DNA of 13,034 bases, taken from positions 1 to 13,034 of the forward strand of contig DASXXM010000133.1 in NCBI GenBank assembly GCA_036503065.1, given 5' to 3'. Every line of letters begins with the position of its first letter. Position 1 is the first letter of the stretch. The notes under the pieces are model-generated. The model worked only from the letters and a program-made list of their open reading frames with translations, searched no databases and was not told where the DNA came from. The position numbers and the translations under genes were made by a program. Positions 7,733 to 13,034 of the stretch are shown piece by piece. The stretch is from DATEPR01 sp036503065 (lineage in GTDB: Bacteria > Actinomycetota > Actinomycetes > Mycobacteriales > Pseudonocardiaceae).

Positions 7733-7786
7733 AGCCCTTGGTGTGATCTTCCGTCCGCGGCCGGAGGAAATGATCAACCAAGGGCT
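7733..7786. repeat. Long imperfect hairpin between convergent genes
   Basis: Outer arms AGCCCTTGGT (7733-7742) and ACCAAGGGCT (7777-7786) are perfectly complementary over 10 bp. After a 1-nt bulge, TGATC (7744-7748) pairs with GATCA (7772-7776), and TTCC (7749-7752) with GGAA (7766-7769). The resulting 54-nt structure is much longer than a usual terminator stem here. Candidate bidirectional terminator, small RNA fold or MITE-like palindrome. Confidence 0.6.
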
Positions 7787-7800
7787 CCATCCATGATCAA

Positions 7801-7817
7801 CCGGGTCACGCACCCGG
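7801..7817 (-). terminator. GC-rich hairpin downstream of the secreted-protein gene
   Basis: CCGGGT / ACCCGG, a perfect 6-bp stem with a 5-nt loop, 23 bp beyond the minus-strand stop at 7840. On the minus strand it is followed by TTGATCATGG, not a T-run. Flanking TCAA and TTGA (7797-7800, 7828-7831) can extend the structure. Candidate terminator for the gene to its right. Confidence 0.4.
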
Positions 7818-7839
7818 CGCTACCAGGTTGACAACGGGC

Positions 7840-8316
7840 TTACACGAACCATGTTCTCGAATCGTTGCAGGCACCGCCGGTTTCGGAACTGCACAGGAAC
7901 ACCTGGATCTCGCCGACCGGTTGGCCGTCGGAAGTGTTGGACGGGCCGATGTTGTACCCCACTCCCGCGCCGGGTGCTGCTGCCCCCGCGCCCAGGAAAT
8001 CTGATCCGTTGACCACCAGTTCCACCCAATGGGTGCCGGTACCGCACGTGGAACTGTGCAGAGTCCAGACTATGCCCCAGGCCGATGCGCCGGTGCCGCC
8101 CCATGCGACGTTGCCGTTGGCCCCTCCGCAACGGTCGCGTAACGCATAGGACTTCGTTCCCGAACTGGCGGGGCTCAGGCCGGCCGCGGAACCGACATGG
8201 GCCGCGGTGGTGGTGGCAGCGAATGCGGACGTCGGGCCGGACAGTACACCGAGGCTGACGGCGACCGCGCACGCCACCACCGCTATGCTGCCGCAGATCT
8301 TACGAGGGCTGAACAT
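7840..8316 (-). CDS. Small secreted four-cysteine protein of unknown function
   Basis: 158 residues that I do not recognise. A Sec-type signal peptide is clear: basic start MFSPRK, hydrophobic core at about 8-26, and an Ala-X-Ala site at SAFA (30-33), giving a mature protein of about 125 residues. The mature part has four cysteines (63, 91, 142, 150), enough for two disulfides, Gly/Ala/Ser-rich stretches, and alternating hydrophobic runs such as HWVELVVNG and GEIQVFLC that suggest a compact beta fold. The ATG at 8316 is firmly supported by the ribosome binding site AAGGAGA (8326-8332) with a 9-nt spacer. It is transcribed in the same direction as the large regulator to its right, 202 bp away, so it probably has its own promoter. 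Possible roles include an extracellular binding protein, inhibitor or small antimicrobial-like protein; none is demonstrated. Confidence 0.85.
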   Translation of the reverse strand: MFSPRKICGSIAVVACAVAVSLGVLSGPTSAFAATTTAAHVGSAAGLSPASSGTKSYALRDRCGGANGNVAWGGTGASAWGIVWTLHSSTCGTGTHWVELVVNGSDFLGAGAAAPGAGVGYNIGPSNTSDGQPVGEIQVFLCSSETGGACNDSRTWFV

Positions 8317-8325
8317 GTTGAATCG

Positions 8326-8332
8326 TCTCCTT
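8326..8332 (-). promoter_or_regulatory. Strong ribosome binding site of the secreted-protein gene
   Basis: Reads AAGGAGA on the minus strand, 9 nt before ATG 8316. It is the best Shine-Dalgarno match in the window and decides the start codon, pointing to high expression when transcribed. Confidence 0.8.
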
Positions 8333-8465
8333 CTGATGCTGACATACCGGCCCGGCCAAACCTCAATACTTGCTATTGCCCGCGACCGATTGACGTCGCC
8401 GATCTTAATGTCCGTATCGGGGATGAACAGGCAGTCCTACCGGCAGACTCCGGTCCGGCACGGAT

Positions 8466-8494
8466 CGGCCCGCCGGGCGCCGAGGGTCGGGCCG
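8466..8494 (-). terminator. Candidate terminator of the XRE-NB-ARC-TPR regulator
   Basis: CGGCCCG (8466-8472) and CGGGCCG (8488-8494) form a perfect 7-bp GC stem around a 15-nt loop, 24 bp after the minus-strand stop at 8519. No T-run follows. A short CCGCC/GGCGG pairing (8492-8516) overlaps it. Confidence 0.4.
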
Positions 8495-8518
8495 CCAGGG
8501 TTTCCAGGAACGGCGGTG

Positions 8519-11047
8519 TTACCGGCACAGTTGTAGCCGGGCGCGGACTTCTGCCGCTTCCGGGGCGCCGAGATCGGTATACAAATCGAGCGCTTCGCGC
8601 CAGTGGCGGCGGGCTTTGCGTGTGTCGCCGTCGGCCTGGTATGCACTGGCCAAACCGTTGTGCGCACGGGCCTGCTCGTTCTTTTCGCCGACCTGTTCCG
8701 CTATGCGGAGTGCGGCTGAATGGCGAACGCGCGCATCGGCATGGTGACTCGTGGCGATGTGCACTTCACCCAGTGCGTTGAGTGCCTCGGCCTGGCCGAA
8801 CTGGTCGCCGATATTCTGGAACTGGATCAGGGCCTGCCGGAGGTTTTCGGCGGCGTCCTCGTAATAGCCCCGCCGGGTGTCGACCAGGCCGAGCCTGGCC
8901 AGGGCGTCGGCCTCACCCTCCCGGTCACCGACCTCGTGGAATCGAGCCAGGGCCTGGCGAATGACGTCCCTGGCCTGCTGGTAGTCGCCCAGCTGCAGGT
9001 TGACCAGACCGAGTCTGGAAAGGACGGTGGCCTCCGCGTCCCGGTCGCCGATCTCGCGGAAGGCGGCCAGGGCCTGTGACTGATAGTCGATGGCCTGTCG
9101 GAGATCGCCCTGCCGCAGGCTGATCGCGCCGAGGTTGCTGAGGGCGAACGCTTCTCCGTTCCGTTCGCCGACTGTCCGGAACAGGGTCACGGTTCGCTGG
9201 AAGTCGTACTGGGCCTGCTGGTAGCGGCCTTCGCGGGCGTGCGCGAGGCCGAGGTAGTTGAGCGCGCGTGCCTGACCGTCCAGGTCGCCGGTCTCGTTGT
9301 GCAGGGCCAGCGCCCGCTCGAACTGGGCGGTCGCCTGCGGTTGCCGGCCCTGATGCCCGTTGACGAGGCCCAGACAGACGAGCGCGTTCGCCTCACCCCT
9401 GCGGTCGCCGACCTCGCGGGCCGCGCGTCGGGCATGGCCGTGCACGATGAGGGCGTCGGTGAAGTGGGCACCGCTGTCCAGGTAGCGGAACAGGATGGCC
9501 GACAGCAGGATCGCGTGACCGGCCCAGCCCTCCTCGGCGGCATGGCCGGTGACCGCGACCAGACTGGGCCGTGCCACGTCCAGCCACGCGAGCGCGGCAA
9601 GTTCGTCGGTGAAGACCGGCACGGGCGTGACTGCCGGTGGCACCGTGGGCCTGCGGTGGTGTTCGGCGGGGAACGCGGCATCCATCGCGGTCGTGGCCGC
9701 GTCGCAGTAGTAGTCGAACAGGCGGGTCAGTGCCGCCTGCCGATCCTGCTCGTCGTTTCCGGCGGTCGCCAGCTCACGCGCGTAGCCGCGCAGCAGGTCG
9801 TGCATGCCGTACCGGGTCGGGCCGACGGGCTGGATCAGCGACGCGCGTGCCAGCAGGTCCAGCGCGTGCTCGGCCTCGTCGACCGTGCCGGAGGTGAGTG
9901 CGGCGACCGCGTACGGTTCCAGGTCCGGACCGGGATGCAGGCCGATCAGCCGGAAAACGCGGGCCGTGTCGGGCGACAACTGCCGGTAGGACCAGGAGAA
10001 CACGGCGCGGATGTCCGCCGCCGGGTCGGCATCGTCGGTGAACGTCGCCAGGGTGGGGTGCGCGGCCAGGTCGGCGGCGACGTGCGCCAGCGGCAGGTCC
10101 GGCCGGGTCGCGGCGTAGGCGGCGACGATGCACAACGCCAACGGCAGGCGCGCGCACGACGTGATGATCTGGGTCACCGCATCGTGGTCCACGGCCAGCC
10201 GCTCGACGCCCAGGCGCTGGCGCAGCAACTGGTGGGCTTCGACGTCGGTCAGCACATCCAGCGTCAGTGGCTGGGCGGCGTCGACAGCGACCAGGCCGAC
10301 GAGTTGGTTGCGGCTCGTGACGACCACGCGGCAGGTGGGGGAGCCGGGCAGCAGTGGTCGCACCTGGGCCGCGTCATGGGCGTTGTCCAGCACGACCAGC
10401 ATCCGCTTACCGACCAGCAGGCTGCGATACAGGCCCCGTTGCGCGTCCATCGTCGTGGGTAGTTGGTCGGCCGGAATGCCCAGGCCGTCGAGGAACACGC
10501 GGAGGGCGTCGTCCGATGGCACCGGTGTCCCCGACGGGTCGAAGCCCCGTAGGTTCAGGAAGAGTTGCCCGTCGGGGAACTCGGCGGCGACCTGGTACGC
10601 CCACTGCACCGCCAGCGCTGTTTTGCCGACGCCGGCGGTGCCGCGGATGGCGGTGATGATCGCGGTGCCGCCGGGCTGGTGCAGCACGCGCGACAACACG
10701 GCGAGTTGGTCCTGCCTGCCGACGAACGTGGGTGGCCGGCCGGGCAGTTGACGTGGCACGACCCGGCCGCCGCCGGGCTGCTGGGTGTTGCCGCCCACCG
10801 GCGGGGCGGTCGCGGGCCGGGACGGTCGCCGGCCCGCGGCGATGAATTCGGCTCTGGCCGTGTCGCGCAGTTCGAGGGCGTCGGCGAGGCGGTGCACGGA
10901 GTCCCGGTAGGGCCGGCGGGTGCGGCCGTGTTCCAGTTCCCTGATGGTGCGGACGCTCAGCCCGGACCGTTCGGCCAGTTCTTCCTGCGACAGCCCGGCC
11001 GACCGGCGACCGGCATGCAGCAGGGCTCCGAATGCGTCGCCACTCAT
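8519..11047 (-). CDS. XRE-NB-ARC-TPR (STAND family) transcriptional regulator
   Basis: 842-residue multidomain regulator of the signal-transduction ATPase (STAND) class common in actinomycetes. Residues 7-70 form an XRE-type helix-turn-helix (SAGLSQEELAERSGLSVRTI, then ELEHGRTRRP). A proline-rich linker leads to an NB-ARC ATPase: PTFVGR at 106-111, Walker A GTAGVGKT at 136-143, Walker B MLVVLDNA at 216-223, sensor VVTSR at 242-246, LPLAL at 301-305, and an MHD motif (GMHDLLRGYA) at 414-423. Residues 551-830 are seven TPRs of exactly 40 residues each. In this family ligand or partner binding to the TPRs triggers ATP-dependent opening; all ATPase motifs are intact. The start ATG 11047 has only a weak GCGAGG upstream. 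It lies 96 bp after the PLP enzyme gene and upstream of the secreted-protein gene, so either could be its target. Confidence 0.93.
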   Translation of the reverse strand: MSGDAFGALLHAGRRSAGLSQEELAERSGLSVRTIRELEHGRTRRPYRDSVHRLADALELRDTARAEFIAAGRRPSRPATAPPVGGNTQQPGGGRVVPRQLPGRPPTFVGRQDQLAVLSRVLHQPGGTAIITAIRGTAGVGKTALAVQWAYQVAAEFPDGQLFLNLRGFDPSGTPVPSDDALRVFLDGLGIPADQLPTTMDAQRGLYRSLLVGKRMLVVLDNAHDAAQVRPLLPGSPTCRVVVTSRNQLVGLVAVDAAQPLTLDVLTDVEAHQLLRQRLGVERLAVDHDAVTQIITSCARLPLALCIVAAYAATRPDLPLAHVAADLAAHPTLATFTDDADPAADIRAVFSWSYRQLSPDTARVFRLIGLHPGPDLEPYAVAALTSGTVDEAEHALDLLARASLIQPVGPTRYGMHDLLRGYARELATAGNDEQDRQAALTRLFDYYCDAATTAMDAAFPAEHHRRPTVPPAVTPVPVFTDELAALAWLDVARPSLVAVTGHAAEEGWAGHAILLSAILFRYLDSGAHFTDALIVHGHARRAAREVGDRRGEANALVCLGLVNGHQGRQPQATAQFERALALHNETGDLDGQARALNYLGLAHAREGRYQQAQYDFQRTVTLFRTVGERNGEAFALSNLGAISLRQGDLRQAIDYQSQALAAFREIGDRDAEATVLSRLGLVNLQLGDYQQARDVIRQALARFHEVGDREGEADALARLGLVDTRRGYYEDAAENLRQALIQFQNIGDQFGQAEALNALGEVHIATSHHADARVRHSAALRIAEQVGEKNEQARAHNGLASAYQADGDTRKARRHWREALDLYTDLGAPEAAEVRARLQLCR
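8558..9397 (-). repeat. 120-bp periodic repeat encoding seven TPRs
   Basis: Seven consecutive 40-codon units with the pattern A-x-x-L-x-x-L-G at their start. Nucleotide identity persists in places: CAGGGCCTG occurs at 8828-8836, 8948-8956 and 9068-9076, exactly 120 bp apart. The strict register suggests expansion by unit duplication. Confidence 0.8.
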
Positions 11048-11067
11048 GCCTCGCCCATCGATATGCC

Positions 11068-11089
11068 AGTTCGCTGAGCTACCGGAACT
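11068..11089. promoter_or_regulatory. Candidate operator dyad upstream of the regulator
   Basis: AGTTC and GAACT, perfect 5-bp arms 12 bp apart, centred about 31 bp before the regulator start. XRE proteins often autoregulate through such dyads, but short arms can arise by chance. Confidence 0.25.
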
Positions 11090-11099
11090 TTATCGTGAG

Positions 11100-11142
11100 T
11101 CTGCCGGTCGGTCTGCCGGTTCGGCGCGGCCGGCGAAGCCGG
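11100..11142 (-). terminator. Tandem repeat and weak hairpin after the PLP enzyme gene
   Basis: Two copies of a 12-13-bp unit (TCTGCCGGTCGG, then TCTGCCGGTTCGG) lie at 11100-11124. The second copy contributes CCGGTTCG, which pairs with CGAAGCCGG (one bulged base) just past the minus-strand stop at 11144. Possible terminator of the PLP enzyme gene; weak, with no T-run. Confidence 0.3.
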
Positions 11143-11143
11143 G

Positions 11144-12334
11144 TTAGGCGGCCGTGCCGGCGATGTGGTCGGTCTCGGCGACCATGCGGTCCAGTTCCTC
11201 GACCGTGTTGTAGTAGTGCACCGACGCCCGGACGATGTCGGCGACGCCGCGCGGGACCAGATCGTACTGGGCCAGGTTGCCCGCTGCGATCGACGTGTTG
11301 ATCGCGGCCGTGCGCAGGCCTTGCTGGACTTCGGCGGCGGACCGGCCGGCGACCGCGAAGCTGACGATGCCGCACTGCCGGACACCCCGGTCCAACACTG
11401 TCACGCCGGGCACCTGGCTCAGTTCGGCGCGCAGATGCCCGGCCAGCCGACCGATGCGGGCCTCGATCGCCGGCAGGCCCCAGGACAGGGCGTAGTCCAC
11501 CGCGGCGCCGAGCCCGAGCCGCCCGGCCACGTCGTACTCCCAGGTCTCGAAGCGGCGGGCGTCGGCGCGGACCCGGTACTCCTCCGGCGCGGTCCAGTCG
11601 GCCGAGTGCATGTCCAAACGGGACGGTTCGAGATCGTCGCGCAGCCGTGGGCTCACGTAGAGGAAGCCGGTGCCGCGCGGGCCGCGCAGGAACTTGCGGC
11701 CGGTGCCGCTCAGCGCGTCGCAGCCCAGTACCGCGACGTCCAGCGGCAGCTGGCCCGCGGACTGGCAGGCGTCCAGCAGGAACGGCACGCCCGCGTCCTG
11801 CGCGATCCGGCCGACCTCCTCGGCCGGATTGACCAGGCCGGTGTGGCTCGGCACGTGGGTCAGCGCGATCAGCCGGACCCGGTCGTCCATGCGGCGGGCC
11901 AGGTCGGCCACGTCGAGTTGGCCGCTCTCGTCGTTCGCCACGAACTCGACCTCGGCGCCGGTTCTGCGGGCCACCTGGAGGTAGGCGATGGCGTTGCTGG
12001 TGTATTCGGTCCGGCACGTCAGGATCCGGTCGCCGGGGCCGAAGGGGAGCGAGTAGAAGACCGCCTGCCAGGCCGTTGTCGCACTGTCCATCAGCGCGAT
12101 GTCCGTGCTGTCGGCGTTCAGCAGGCGCGCGAAGGAGTCGTACGTCGCCGCCAGCGCCGGGCCTGCGGCCGCTGCCGCCTCGTAGCCGCCGCGCCGGGCT
12201 TCGGCACGGAGGTGCTCGACGACCGTGTCGGTCACCCCGGCGGGCGGCAGCGCGGCACCTGCGTTGTTCAGGTGGATCACGTCGGCACAGCCGGGCGTCT
12301 CGGCACGAGCCCGTGCCACGTCGTCCTCATGCAT
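11144..12334 (-). CDS. Class-V aminotransferase/desulfurase-fold PLP enzyme
   Basis: 396-residue pyridoxal-phosphate enzyme of the class V aminotransferase fold (cysteine desulfurase, isopenicillin N epimerase and EgtE relatives). Visible: HLNNAGAALPP at 21-31 near the N-terminus; GGYEAA at 49-54; SATTAWQ at 84-90; LTHVPSHTG at 158-166; cofactor Asp188 in LLDACQSAGQ; and Lys214 in SGTGRKFLRGPRGTGFLYV as the Schiff-base lysine. The GGY and RKFLRGPRG blocks resemble the ergothioneine C-S lyase EgtE branch as I recall it, but no other ergothioneine gene is in the window, so the reaction is open. The frame is open upstream to 12748, but that part overlaps the chitinase gene and its hairpin; ATG 12334 gives a normal N-terminus. 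No Shine-Dalgarno is seen, and a CATACT 6 nt upstream hints at a leaderless transcript. Confidence 0.88.
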   Translation of the reverse strand: MHEDDVARARAETPGCADVIHLNNAGAALPPAGVTDTVVEHLRAEARRGGYEAAAAAGPALAATYDSFARLLNADSTDIALMDSATTAWQAVFYSLPFGPGDRILTCRTEYTSNAIAYLQVARRTGAEVEFVANDESGQLDVADLARRMDDRVRLIALTHVPSHTGLVNPAEEVGRIAQDAGVPFLLDACQSAGQLPLDVAVLGCDALSGTGRKFLRGPRGTGFLYVSPRLRDDLEPSRLDMHSADWTAPEEYRVRADARRFETWEYDVAGRLGLGAAVDYALSWGLPAIEARIGRLAGHLRAELSQVPGVTVLDRGVRQCGIVSFAVAGRSAAEVQQGLRTAAINTSIAAGNLAQYDLVPRGVADIVRASVHYYNTVEELDRMVAETDHIAGTAA

Positions 12335-12355
12335 ACGACGAGTATGTCGGCACGA

Positions 12356-12385
12356 CGACGGGGAGCGCCGAAGCACTCCCCGTCG
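12356..12385 (-). terminator. Terminator hairpin of the chitinase-type gene
   Basis: CGACGGGGAG (12356-12365) and CTCCCCGTCG (12376-12385) are perfectly complementary over 10 bp. Inside the 10-nt loop GC/GC can pair around CGAA. It starts 17 bp after the minus-strand stop at 12403 and ends 21 bp before the next start codon. No T-run, but the best terminator-like structure in the window. Confidence 0.7.
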
Positions 12386-12402
12386 GGTGATCTGTTTGCC
12401 GA

Positions 12403-13034
12403 CTACGGGCCGACCCATGCCTGGTTGGCACCGCCGGAGCAGTCCCAGATCTGCAGCGGGGTGCCGTCCGCGGAGCTGACGCCGGTGGCGTCGAGGCACC
12501 TGCCGGAGTTGGTGTTGACCAGCTGGTTGGACGAGGTGTGTGTCCAGGATTGGGCGCCGGTGCCGTTGCAGGTGAACAGCTGGACCCTGGTGCCGTTGGC
12601 GGTGCCGGCTGCTCGGACGTCCAGGCACTTGCCCAGTGCCTGGTAGGTGCTGCCGTTGTGGGTCCACGACTGCGCGCCGGTGCCGTTGCAGGTGAACAGC
12701 TGGACCTGGGTGCCGTCGGTGGAGTTGGCGCCGGCCACGTCGACGCACTTGCCGCCGAAGCCGACGATCTGGTTGCCGTTGGGCGGCGGGTTACCGCCAC
12801 CGCCACCGCCACCTCCACCGGAGAAGCCGTTGAAGATCTTGGTGAAGTCCAGCTTCGCCTGGCCGATCTCGCTGCACACCGGCAGGCCGTTGACCGAGCC
12901 GCCGCAGGGTTGGTCGCGGTCGACGGACCAGAAGGCGAGGCGGCCGATGCCGTTGGAGTTGGCGAAGCTGACCACGCTGGAGGCGTTGGCTTCGGAGAAC
13001 ACCTCGGCGGAGTCGTCGTTGACGCCGATCATCG
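12403..13034 (-). CDS. GH18-like chitinase C-terminus with CBM13 ricin-type lectin module (partial)
   Basis: C-terminal 209 or so residues of a secreted glycosidase; the gene continues past the right edge, so signal peptide and active site are not visible. The first 70 visible residues (MIGVNDDSAEVF, GIGRLAFWSVDRD, then LDFTKIFNGF) match the end of the barrel of actinobacterial GH18 chitinases as I know them. A nine-glycine linker with NPPPNGN follows (about 71-87). Residues 88-209 are a complete three-repeat beta-trefoil of the CBM13/ricin B type, each repeat with a GKCxD or GRCxD start and a Q-x-W end (QSW, QSW, QAW). CBM13 modules bind galactose, xylan or other glycans. The enzyme would degrade polysaccharide outside the cell. 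Stop TAG at 12403-12405, followed by a strong hairpin. Chitinase is likely but not proven from this part. Confidence 0.85.
   Translation of the reverse strand, partial: MIGVNDDSAEVFSEANASSVVSFANSNGIGRLAFWSVDRDQPCGGSVNGLPVCSEIGQAKLDFTKIFNGFSGGGGGGGGGNPPPNGNQIVGFGGKCVDVAGANSTDGTQVQLFTCNGTGAQSWTHNGSTYQALGKCLDVRAAGTANGTRVQLFTCNGTGAQSWTHTSSNQLVNTNSGRCLDATGVSSADGTPLQIWDCSGGANQAWVGP
12554..12706 (-). repeat. Near-identical repeat units within the CBM13 module
   Basis: A 33-bp stretch at 12554-12586 is repeated without change at 12674-12706, exactly 120 bp away. It encodes the same VQLFTCNGTGAQSW core in the first and second trefoil repeats. Nucleotide identity suggests recent duplication or gene conversion between repeats. 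Confidence 0.85.

Larger units (their letters stand above)
7614..7839. other. Convergent intergenic region rich in inverted repeats
   Basis: 226 bp between the plus-strand kinase stop and the minus-strand secreted-protein stop. I see no credible gene. It holds a small hairpin at 7673-7686 (GGTTG / CAACC), a long imperfect hairpin at 7733-7786, a GC hairpin at 7801-7817, and a 10-bp direct repeat ATGATCAACC at 7770-7779 and 7793-7802. Together these could provide bidirectional termination or be the remnant of a small mobile repeat. Confidence 0.6.
8317..8518 (-). other. Intergenic region upstream of the secreted-protein gene
   Basis: 202 bp with no credible gene. Nearest the secreted-protein gene is the strong ribosome binding site. 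Further up is an AT-rich dyad CAATA-CTTGC-TATTG at 8364-8378, about 48 bp before the start codon, which could be an operator. I cannot assign a confident -35/-10 pair. The far end holds the candidate terminator of the regulator gene (8466-8494) and a smaller ACCGG/CCGGT dyad at 8439-8454. Confidence 0.5.

Noticed and set aside
8558..9397. Periodic 120-bp repeats considered as a CRISPR or satellite array
   Set aside because: The period equals 40 codons, lies in frame in a long gene and encodes TPRs; there are no constant repeats with unique spacers.
9239..10462. Long plus-strand open frame (407 codons) opposite the regulator
   Set aside because: Antisense shadow caused by GC-rich third positions; its translation is low-complexity and shows no domain, while the minus strand encodes a complete XRE-NB-ARC-TPR protein.
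12302..12317. GGCACG-AGCC-CGTGCC hairpin near the 5' end of the PLP enzyme gene
   Set aside because: It lies in the coding sequence for Ala/Arg-rich residues 6-11, where GC codons easily create such palindromes; no supporting signal for a regulatory role.
12335..12748. Upstream extension of the PLP enzyme frame
   Set aside because: It would run antisense-free but out of frame through the lectin module and its terminator hairpin; its Arg/His-rich translation matches no aminotransferase N-terminus.
12789..12819. Short CCACCGCC-type repeat resembling a microsatellite
   Set aside because: It encodes the polyglycine linker between the catalytic and lectin modules, a normal feature of secreted actinobacterial glycosidases.

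Overview
The window looks like a chromosomal segment from a high-GC Gram-positive filamentous actinomycete. The support is strong G/C bias at third codon positions, frequent GTG starts, long antisense shadow frames, an XRE/NB-ARC/TPR regulator of actinobacterial type, and a secreted chitinase-type enzyme with a ricin-type lectin module. Genus cannot be fixed by eye; a Pseudonocardiales or Streptomyces-like host is a reasonable guess.

Left half (1-7613, + strand) is one dense operon. It holds the C-terminal part of a family-5 extracellular solute-binding protein, two Dpp/Opp-type permeases, two Dpp/Opp-type ATPases, a GH4 6-phospho-beta-glucosidase-like enzyme, and a BadF/BadG-type sugar kinase (N-acetylglucosamine kinase-like). 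From the first permease to the GH4 gene the genes overlap or are separated by at most 5 bp. The only real gaps are after the binding protein (58 bp) and between GH4 and the kinase (73 bp, holding two tandem hairpins). Together they suggest import of an oligosaccharide or glycoside, ATP-dependent phosphorylation in the cytoplasm, and NAD/metal-dependent cleavage by GH4. This is an inference from gene content; the substrate is not visible in the sequence.

Middle (7614-8518) has a hairpin-rich convergent intergenic region, then a minus-strand gene for a small secreted four-cysteine protein that I do not recognise, with a strong ribosome binding site.

Right half (8519-13034, all minus strand) carries, in transcription order from the right edge: the C-terminal part of a GH18-like chitinase joined by a polyglycine linker to a CBM13 (ricin B) trefoil, closed by a perfect 10-bp hairpin; a class-V PLP-dependent aminotransferase/desulfurase-fold enzyme; and an 842-residue XRE-NB-ARC-TPR (STAND) regulator with seven 40-residue TPRs in exact register. 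The secreted protein gene lies downstream of the regulator.

I found no tRNA, rRNA, CRISPR array, transposase or phage gene. No unmistakably new system is evident. The most interesting points are the PTS-independent GH4/kinase/ABC operon, an AT-rich perfect palindrome of atypical codons inside the second ATPase gene, the long hairpin at 7733-7786, and the regulator/secreted-protein neighbourhood.
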